NCBI GenBank assembly: GCA_965204415.1
Contig: CBDBEL010000002.1
Span: 744,001-808,000, forward strand
From: Aldehydirespirator sp965204415
GTDB lineage: Bacteria; Actinomycetota; Acidimicrobiia; Acidimicrobiales; Aldehydirespiratoraceae
Reading direction: 5' to 3'
Length of the DNA stretch: 64,000 bases
The notes below the pieces were generated by a model. That model was not told where the DNA came from and searched no databases. It saw only the letters and a list, made by a program, of their open reading frames with translations. Position numbers and translations under genes: made by a program. Of this stretch, positions 58,703 through 64,000 are shown in pieces (position 1 is the stretch's first letter; every line of letters starts with the position of its first letter).

Positions 58703-59478
58703 GGGGTCACTCGCCCGGCCGAAATCAGCATCTCGCACAGGCCGACCGACAGACCCGCCAGCATTCCGCCGTCGAGCACCAGCGAGCTGCCGCTGATGTA
58801 GCGGCAGTCGTCGGAGGCCAGGAAGTGGATCGTCGCGGCCACCTCGTCCATCTCGCAGACCCGTCGCAGCGGGGTCAACTGGTTGAACGCCGCCACCTCG
58901 GCCTCCGAGTCGGTCTCGTCCGCCAGGGTCTCGGTGGCCACCGTGCCCGGTGCGACGGCCACCACTCGGATGCCGCGGTCACCGAGTTCGATGGCCGCGC
59001 TGCGGGTGACGGCGTCCACCCCCGCCTTGGATGCGCTGTAGGGGCCGTACTCGGGCAGCGAGATGTGGGCCGCCAGAGAGGAGACGTTGATGATCACCCC
59101 TCCGTCGTTCATGACCGGCACGCCGTACTTGATGCAGTAGACCGTGCCCATCACGTTGACCTCGTGGTCGCGCCTGAAGGCTCCGGCGTCGCCGGTCTCG
59201 ATTGGGCAGTCGAAGTCCCAGACGCCGGCGTTGTTGACCAGGACGTCGATGGGTCCCAGCCGGTCGTGTACCTGGCTCATCAGGGCCCTAACCTGCTCCT
59301 CGTCGCTCACGTCGGCCTGGATGAAGGTGGCTCCGAGCCGGTTGGCCAGCTCCGAGTGGTCCGAGCGGTTGCAGAAGGCCACTGAGGCCCCCGCGGCCAG
59401 CAGGCGCTTCACGGTGGCCAGACCGATCCCGCTGCCGCCGCCGGTGACCAGCACCACCTTGTCTGTGACTGAGAACAT
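58699..59478 (-). CDS. Short-chain dehydrogenase/reductase (SDR)
   Basis: 259 residues. TGGGSGIG, NNAG (VLVNNAGVWD), VSSLAAH, YSASK (GPYSASKAGVD), VAPGTVATE and LDGGMLAG. Its stop overlaps the start of the lipoyl-E1 alpha gene (ATGA). It starts 51 nt after the TetR stop and is the first enzyme gene of this leftward operon; it may turn a hydroxy acid into the oxo compound used by the dehydrogenase. Confidence 0.9.
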   Translation of the reverse strand: MFSVTDKVVLVTGGGSGIGLATVKRLLAAGASVAFCNRSDHSELANRLGATFIQADVSDEEQVRALMSQVHDRLGPIDVLVNNAGVWDFDCPIETGDAGAFRRDHEVNVMGTVYCIKYGVPVMNDGGVIINVSSLAAHISLPEYGPYSASKAGVDAVTRSAAIELGDRGIRVVAVAPGTVATETLADETDSEAEVAAFNQLTPLRRVCEMDEVAATIHFLASDDCRYISGSSLVLDGGMLAGLSVGLCEMLISAGRVTP

Positions 59479-59528
59479 CGCATCCCTGCTTTCTGCGCGA
59501 TCGGGATTGGAGCTGGACGCCGGCCGCC

Positions 59529-60122
59529 CTAGGTCCCTACACCCTGCAAGAAGAGGTCGACGGCCAGTTCGGGAATGTCGTCCAGCTTGAGGGTGGACTC
59601 AGGCATCCAACGCTCGAAGACCAGGCCGTTGAACAAGCTGCGCAGGACGCGGGTCAACTCGGAGGCCGGCCGGTCGGCTCGGATCTCGCCCGCCTTCTGG
59701 CCCCTCGCGATGACGACCTCGAGCGCCTGGTCGGACGGGTCGACTGCCGGCAGGAGGGTCGCCACCTCGTCACGGTCCGGCCTGAGGGTCTCCCGGTACG
59801 TGACTCGGGCGAATTCCTCGATCTGGGCCGACACCTTCAGGTCCGTCCGCACTATCGCCAGCAACTGCTCGCGGGCGGGCGCGTCGGCGGGGAGCGGTTG
59901 GAGCGCCTCGACGATGCGTGCGAACCAGGCCGCGACTGCCTCGCGAAAGACCTCGTGCTTCGATTCGAAGTAGTTGTAGATGGTTCCCTTGCCCAGTCCC
60001 GCGGCCAGGGAGATGTCGTCGACCCGGGCTCCGTCGAAGCCCTTGGCTGCGAACTCGGCGGTGGCGGCCTCGAGCAGCTTGCGCCGATGTTCGGCTCTGG
60101 TCGCCTCAGTCACGCGGGGCAC
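59529..60122 (-). CDS. TetR-family transcriptional regulator
   Basis: 197 residues from GTG 60122. The TetR HTH is at 13-60 (RRKLLEAATAEFAAKGFDGARVDDISLAAGLGKGTIYNYFESK), followed by an all-helical ligand domain with several Arg/Asp residues. The operator TATTATGGGT-N4-GCCCACTTTA lies 6 nt before its start, consistent with self-repression and control of the divergent LLM gene. Two better copies of the same motif lie at 46.9 and 54.6 kb. Ligand unknown, probably a CoA ester or pathway intermediate. Confidence 0.92.
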   Translation of the reverse strand: MPRVTEATRAEHRRKLLEAATAEFAAKGFDGARVDDISLAAGLGKGTIYNYFESKHEVFREAVAAWFARIVEALQPLPADAPAREQLLAIVRTDLKVSAQIEEFARVTYRETLRPDRDEVATLLPAVDPSDQALEVVIARGQKAGEIRADRPASELTRVLRSLFNGLVFERWMPESTLKLDDIPELAVDLFLQGVGT

Positions 60123-60127
60123 TGCAT

Positions 60128-60151
60128 TATTATGGGTGGCGGCCCACTTTA
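60128..60151. promoter_or_regulatory. TetR-type operator (copy 3), tetR/LLM promoter
   Basis: TATTATGGGT-N4-GCCCACTTTA: arms match at 6 of 10 positions, so it is the weakest of the three, but it keeps the TGGG-N6-CCCA core and 4-bp centre spacing of the others. It lies 6 nt from the tetR start and 25 nt from the LLM start. Confidence 0.6.
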
Positions 60152-60175
60152 AGTCAACAGCTTCAGGAGTTGGAC

Positions 60176-61048
60176 ATGACGGTGTATTCGCTGGTGGACA
60201 TGCCCAGGTTTGCGGCCGACGGAGTACGCAACGCGGCCCGCGCTGAAGCCGCTGGCCTTCACCGCTACATGGTTGCCCAGGTTGAGCGGGCCGACTGCGT
60301 GGCCGTGCTGGCGGTCGTTGCCGACCGGGTGCCGACGATCGAGTTGGCCACCACGGTCATGGCCATCCAATCGACGCTGCCGCAGTACGTCGCCCAGCAG
60401 GCCCGGACACTCAACCAGATCAGCGACGGTCGTTTCACGCTGGGTCTGGGCGCGAGTCATGAGCCGATCGCGGTAGGGATGCTGGGTCTGGAATGGGACC
60501 GCCCGTACCGCCACATGGTCGAGTACTTGGACGCGGTGCTTCCGCTGCTGGCCGACCAGCGGGTGGATGTCGACGGCACGAAGGTGTCCCACCACACCGA
60601 GATCGACGTACCCGGGCCCGCCCCGAGGGTGATACTGGCCGCGATGGGGCCGCGGATGCTGGCGCTGGCGCGCGACCGCACGGACGGCACCGTGCTGGCG
60701 TTCACAGGGCCACGCACGATCGAGAACTACGTTCGCCCGACCATCGGTGAGGACGCCCTGGTGTCGGCCGCGGTCGGGGTGTGCGTCACCGCCGATGTCG
60801 ACGATGCCAGGCGCAGGATCCGGGAGGAACTCGCCATCTACCCCGCCCTTCCGTCCTATCGGGCAATGGTGGAGCGTGAGGGCATCGCCGACATGATGGA
60901 CCTGGTGGCGGTGGGCCGCCCCGACGAGGTGAGGGCCGAACTGGCCCGGTACGCGGCCGCGGGCGCGGACGAGATCGGGATCGAGATTCTTGGCACCCCC
61001 GAGGAGACGGAGCAGGCCTGGAGGATGATCGAGGAGGGTCTGGACTAG
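60176..61048 (+). CDS. LLM-class F420-dependent oxidoreductase
   Basis: 290 residues from ATG 60176, with CAGGAG upstream. Luciferase-like barrel segments: TIELATTVMAIQSTLPQYVAQQARTLNQISDGRFTLGLGASHEP, YLDAVLPLLADQ, VILAAMGPRML, GTVLAFTGPRTIENYV. This group in actinobacteria commonly uses F420. The divergent arrangement with tetR across operator copy 3 makes it part of the regulon; a reduction or monooxygenation of the pathway substrate is possible. Confidence 0.9.
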   Translation: MTVYSLVDMPRFAADGVRNAARAEAAGLHRYMVAQVERADCVAVLAVVADRVPTIELATTVMAIQSTLPQYVAQQARTLNQISDGRFTLGLGASHEPIAVGMLGLEWDRPYRHMVEYLDAVLPLLADQRVDVDGTKVSHHTEIDVPGPAPRVILAAMGPRMLALARDRTDGTVLAFTGPRTIENYVRPTIGEDALVSAAVGVCVTADVDDARRRIREELAIYPALPSYRAMVEREGIADMMDLVAVGRPDEVRAELARYAAAGADEIGIEILGTPEETEQAWRMIEEGLD

Positions 61049-61081
61049 CCGTCGGGCCCCGCTCGGCGGGTTCCCCAGCTT

Positions 61082-61114
61082 GGTGGCTTCCTCAGAGCTA
61101 GGTGGCTTCCTCAG
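61082..61114. repeat. Short direct repeat at the ureohydrolase stop
   Basis: GGTGGCTTCCTCAG occurs at 61082-61095 and 61101-61114 (19-bp offset). The second copy includes the stop codon of the ureohydrolase (minus strand). It lies between convergent genes. Confidence 0.7.
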
Positions 61115-62067
61115 CCGCGGCGGGACTCGGCCAGCAGGCAGAGGATCTCGTACATGAGGGTGGCCCCCACCAGAGCGGTGTTGCCCGACGGGTCGAAGGG
61201 CGGGGCCACCTCCACGACGTCGCCGCCGATCAGGTTCATGTGCCGGAAGCAGCGCAGCAGCGACAGCGCCTCGCGGGTGGTGATGCCGCCCACTTCCGGG
61301 GTGCCGGTGCCGGGCGCGTAGACCGGGTCCAGGCCGTCCACGTCGAAGCTGATGTAGGTGGGGCCGTCGCCGACGATGCGTTTGGCCTCGGCGGCTGCGC
61401 CCGCCACGCCCAGCTCCTCGAACTCCTCGATGAACATGACTCGCATCCCCGAGCTCTGGGAGAACTCCCAGCCGTCGCCCCAGTTCTGGGCGCCGCGGAT
61501 GCCGATCTGGATGCAGCGGGCCGGGTCGATCAGCCCGTCCTCGGCGGCCAGGCGGAACGGTGCCCCGTGATGGAACTTCTCACCCCGGAACGGACCCCAT
61601 GTGTCGGTGTGGGCGTCGACGTGGATCATCCCGATCGGAGCCTCCGGGCCGGCCAGGGCCCTGAAGATCGGGTAGGTGATCGAGTGGTCGCCCCCGGCGG
61701 CCAGCGGTACCGCCCCGGCATCGACGATCCGGCGGGTGAAGGCCTCGATGTCGGTGGTGGCCGCGGCGTTGTCGAACACCCGCGAGAAGCGGACGTCGCC
61801 GACATCGGCCACCCGAGCCTCGTCGAAGGGGTTGACCCCGGTGGCGTGGTTGATGGCCCGCATCAGCGACGACTGGTTGCGGATCTCGCGGGGGCCGTGG
61901 CGGGCACCGGGCCGGTTGGTCACCCCGCCGTCGAAGGGCACCCCGAACATGGCGATGTCCACGCCGTCGAGATCGGGCACGTAGGGGGCCCGCATGAAGG
62001 TGGCGATCTCGGAGTAGCGGGGCTCGTAGAGAGGGTCGTCCCCGACGTCGATGCCGCGTGCCGCCAT
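61111..62067 (-). CDS. Agmatinase/guanidino-acid hydrolase (ureohydrolase family)
   Basis: 318 residues. The binuclear manganese ligands are complete: H128 (AAGGDHS), D151, H153 and D155 (HVDAHTD), D242 and D244 (SFDVDGLDP). The fold and length match agmatinase, guanidinobutyrase and guanidinopropionase, which release urea from a guanidino group. The substrate-loop residues GVTNRPGARHGPREIR are typical. It stands alone, converging on the LLM gene; with a creatininase 9 kb away it may hint at guanidino compound use, but there is no direct link. Confidence 0.92.
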   Translation of the reverse strand: MAARGIDVGDDPLYEPRYSEIATFMRAPYVPDLDGVDIAMFGVPFDGGVTNRPGARHGPREIRNQSSLMRAINHATGVNPFDEARVADVGDVRFSRVFDNAAATTDIEAFTRRIVDAGAVPLAAGGDHSITYPIFRALAGPEAPIGMIHVDAHTDTWGPFRGEKFHHGAPFRLAAEDGLIDPARCIQIGIRGAQNWGDGWEFSQSSGMRVMFIEEFEELGVAGAAAEAKRIVGDGPTYISFDVDGLDPVYAPGTGTPEVGGITTREALSLLRCFRHMNLIGGDVVEVAPPFDPSGNTALVGATLMYEILCLLAESRRG

Positions 62068-62216
62068 GGCGCGAAGGCTAGGAGGCCGAGCCGATAGATG
62101 CGCGAGTCCGGCTCATACGATGCGAGGCCGTGGCCCGAGCGGCCCGTGAGCGCAGCGAACAAGAGCGGGAAGGACACCGCCGCGACGCGATGGGCTGGCA
62201 TCAATTCGCGCTCGCT

Positions 62217-63275
62217 CTAGGTCCCCGCCCCGGGGGACTGCATCCGGTAGGTGACCAGCTCATCGGTGTCGAGGGGTCCGGGGGCGTAGTGGCACACCGG
62301 CTCGTCGCCCAGTTCGAAGATTATGGTGCCGACGCTCATCTTGGTCCCGCGGCCGGACCGGCTCTGGCACACCGGCCCGCCCGAATACACCGAAGAAAGG
62401 TCCTCGACGGTCGAGTCGGGTCGCACCCGCTCGTCGAGCTGGCGCAGGCGGGCTACGGAGTGGTCGAGGCGCTTATGGAGGTGAACGGGCTCTTGGACCA
62501 GAGCGTGATTGGTGTGCAGCGCCCGGTCGCCGTCCGCCGACACCGCCAGGGCCTCCGAGGAGACCTCCACCGCGACTGAACGGTCCCGGGAGCCGATCAC
62601 GAAGCTGTTCCCGCTGGCGATCGGCAGCCGGTCCAGCAGCGCCAGCGCCTCATCGGTGGTGGTGCATCGCAGCAGCAGCGGAACCAGCAGCCCGGAGGCG
62701 ACGCCCGAGGTGCTGTGGGGAAGCTGGCTCAGGGTGGTGATGCCCACCGCCAGCCCGGCGCGGTTGACCCCGTTGAGCGCCAGCAGGCCCGCCAGCGACG
62801 GCACCAGGACCTCCAGACCGGACGGGTCGAGGTAGCGCAGCATCACCTGAGTGCCGTCGCAGTGGCGGTCCAGGTCCTGGGTCTGGGCGACGATGCCTCG
62901 GCCTTGGTGGTTGACGGCCAGCGCGCTGCAGCGCTCGCGCCCGTCGGCAGCCGCGCCGGCGGCCCAGGCCTCAGTGTCGTCGAGATACCACCAGCACTCG
63001 TCGATGAGCTGCCACGCGAACATCGTCTCGAAGTCCTGGCCGGCCCCCTCGGCGATGCCGGCCACCTCCGCCATCAGCTCGGGGGCGTGGGCCTGGCCCG
63101 CGGCCCGCAGCCCGGTTCCACCGGATATCTCCGTCACAAAGGCGTGGGGGTCGGTTCGGGGGGCCAGATGCTCGAACCAGGCGCCGACCGCGGCGGCGAT
63201 CAGGGCGCGCAGCTCCTCGCCGTGCTGGCGGCCCCGATCCCGGGGAGCGCCGCTGAGGGTCAGTTCGGGGATCAT
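62217..63275 (-). CDS. C45-family Ntn-type acyltransferase/peptidase
   Basis: 352 residues from ATG 63275, overlapping the P450 stop (ATGA). The N-terminal part (GAPRDRGRQHGEELRALI) and the nucleophile C116 in GRERCSALAV, followed by AQTQDLD, mark the isopenicillin-N/6-APA acyltransferase group, which matures by self-cleavage before the Cys. Later segments (ALNGVNRAGLAVG, TTDEALALLDRLPIASGNSF, LHTNH) agree. Members hydrolyse or transfer acyl groups on amides. Co-transcribed with the P450. Confidence 0.88.
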   Translation of the reverse strand: MIPELTLSGAPRDRGRQHGEELRALIAAAVGAWFEHLAPRTDPHAFVTEISGGTGLRAAGQAHAPELMAEVAGIAEGAGQDFETMFAWQLIDECWWYLDDTEAWAAGAAADGRERCSALAVNHQGRGIVAQTQDLDRHCDGTQVMLRYLDPSGLEVLVPSLAGLLALNGVNRAGLAVGITTLSQLPHSTSGVASGLLVPLLLRCTTTDEALALLDRLPIASGNSFVIGSRDRSVAVEVSSEALAVSADGDRALHTNHALVQEPVHLHKRLDHSVARLRQLDERVRPDSTVEDLSSVYSGGPVCQSRSGRGTKMSVGTIIFELGDEPVCHYAPGPLDTDELVTYRMQSPGAGT

Positions 63276-64000
63276 CGCAGAGCCAGTCTGCACGGCAGCG
63301 GCCGGTCCGGGGCGAACGACAGCGCGAACTCCCGGCCCCACGGTGCTTCGGGGTCGAGCATCTCGTGGTCGAAGCGGGCCGTGAAGCGCCCGACAGCCTC
63401 GGTGGCCTCCAGCAGGGCGAAGTGGCTGCCGACGCAGAACTTGGGACCAGTCAGGAACGGGAAGTAGGCCCGCCGGTTCAGCCGCAGCGGGCTGTGATCG
63501 GCCCACCGGTCGGGCAGGAACTCGCCCGGCCGCTCGAAGTGGCGCTCGTCGCGGTAGATCACGTACTCGGGGATCAGCACCTCCCACCCGGCGGGAATCA
63601 CGAAGTCGCCGGCGTCGAAGTCGACGACGACGGCCCGGTTGGTGACGTGCACCGGCGGGTAGAGCCGCAGGGTCTCGTCGACGATGTGGCGGGGCTCGCA
63701 GGTCCGGGCGCCGGGATTGCGGCCCAGCAGGTCGACCGCGAACGAGATGGTGTTGGTCACCGTCTCGTGACCGGCCAGGATCAGCGTGACCGCCTCGTCG
63801 CGGACTCCGGCGGTGTCCAGCGGCGGGTCGGGCTCGGTGGACGCGGCCACGAGCACGCCGATCATGTCGCCGCCGGGGTCGGCCCGGTCCCGGGACGCGA
63901 TGACGGAGTCGATCAGGGCGTGCAGGTCGGCGATGGCCGAGCGGAACGATTCGGGCTCGTTGGCGAGGTCCTCGTTGGCCGGGTCGGACTCGGCCCAGGC
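63272..64000 (-). CDS. Cytochrome P450, C-terminal part (5' end off the window)
   Basis: The frame is open to the right edge, giving the last 242 residues. I-helix LILAGHETVTNTISF, K-helix ExxR (DETLRLYP), and the haem loop FLTGPKFCVG with the Cys ligand are all present. About half of a usual 400-450 residue P450 is missing. It overlaps the C45 gene by four bases. The P450 would need a ferredoxin partner not seen here; substrate unknown. Confidence 0.93.
   Translation of the reverse strand, partial: AWAESDPANEDLANEPESFRSAIADLHALIDSVIASRDRADPGGDMIGVLVAASTEPDPPLDTAGVRDEAVTLILAGHETVTNTISFAVDLLGRNPGARTCEPRHIVDETLRLYPPVHVTNRAVVVDFDAGDFVIPAGWEVLIPEYVIYRDERHFERPGEFLPDRWADHSPLRLNRRAYFPFLTGPKFCVGSHFALLEATEAVGRFTARFDHEMLDPEAPWGREFALSFAPDRPLPCRLALR

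Overview
The window is very GC-rich (mostly around 70 percent), with GTG starts, ATGA/GTGA gene overlaps, two LLM-class (F420-type) oxidoreductases, a DtxR-family regulator, a 1.5 kb-residue Lhr helicase and a fused LivH-LivM permease. This points to an actinobacterium. The wealth of SDRs, Rieske oxygenases, PhyH, amidohydrolases and ABC uptake systems suggests Acidimicrobiia, possibly marine or sponge-associated; that placement is inference. I saw no rRNA, tRNA, CRISPR array, prophage or transposase.

Region 1 (1-12.8 kb) is a catabolic and uptake block. Two amidohydrolases and a divergent PanB-like protein run leftward; an aldo/keto reductase, an enolase-superfamily enzyme and an XRE-cupin regulator run rightward. 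Further right, an NMT1/SsuA-like ABC importer (binding protein, ATPase, double-length permease) leads into a Rieske dioxygenase (beta, alpha) and a PhyH dioxygenase. The same palindrome, TTTGAT-N3-ATCAAA, sits at the divergent promoter (2.76 kb) and upstream of the importer (12.77 kb), tying the two halves together. Region 2 (12.8-24 kb) holds a DtxR regulator, an LLM oxidoreductase, Lhr, a lower-GC pair (Fic enzyme and an HTH protein of unknown role) and a DegT-fold protein with His in place of the PLP lysine. Region 3 (24-30.7 kb) is a MacB/FtsX-type ABC exporter with two tandem paralogous permeases, then a Phd/RelE toxin-antitoxin pair.

Region 4 (30.7-44.2 kb) contains a 2-oxoacid dehydrogenase (E2 and a fused E1 alpha-beta), two SDRs, a double-module Lrp regulator, a branched-chain-type ABC importer (lipoprotein SBP, fused LivHM, LivG, LivF), a zinc alcohol dehydrogenase and an SDR. 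Region 5 (44.2-46 kb) is a toxin-antitoxin patch (VapBC and MazEF) bracketed by two copies of the 3' end of an AroM-family gene; an intact AroM gene lies at 47 kb in the opposite orientation.

Region 6 (46-61 kb) is the most interesting part: SDRs, AroM-family protein, NTF2-like protein, MaoC dehydratase, ADP-forming acyl-CoA synthetase, creatininase-type amidohydrolase, Rieske oxygenase, an orphan SBP, an E1 beta, a lipoyl-PSBD-E1 alpha fusion, a TetR regulator and an LLM oxidoreductase. Three related inverted repeats (GGGT-N4-CCC cores) lie upstream of the SDR, between the Rieske and SBP genes, and between tetR and the LLM gene, so the cluster looks like one TetR-controlled pathway. Its substrate is unknown; an N-containing or methylated compound oxidised, hydrolysed and CoA-activated would fit. 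The right edge (61-64 kb) has a ureohydrolase, a C45-type acyltransferase/peptidase and a truncated cytochrome P450.

A recurring oddity is short tandem duplication of gene junctions (7.2, 31.9 and 41.5 kb), each creating a micro-ORF that bridges the upstream stop and the downstream start.
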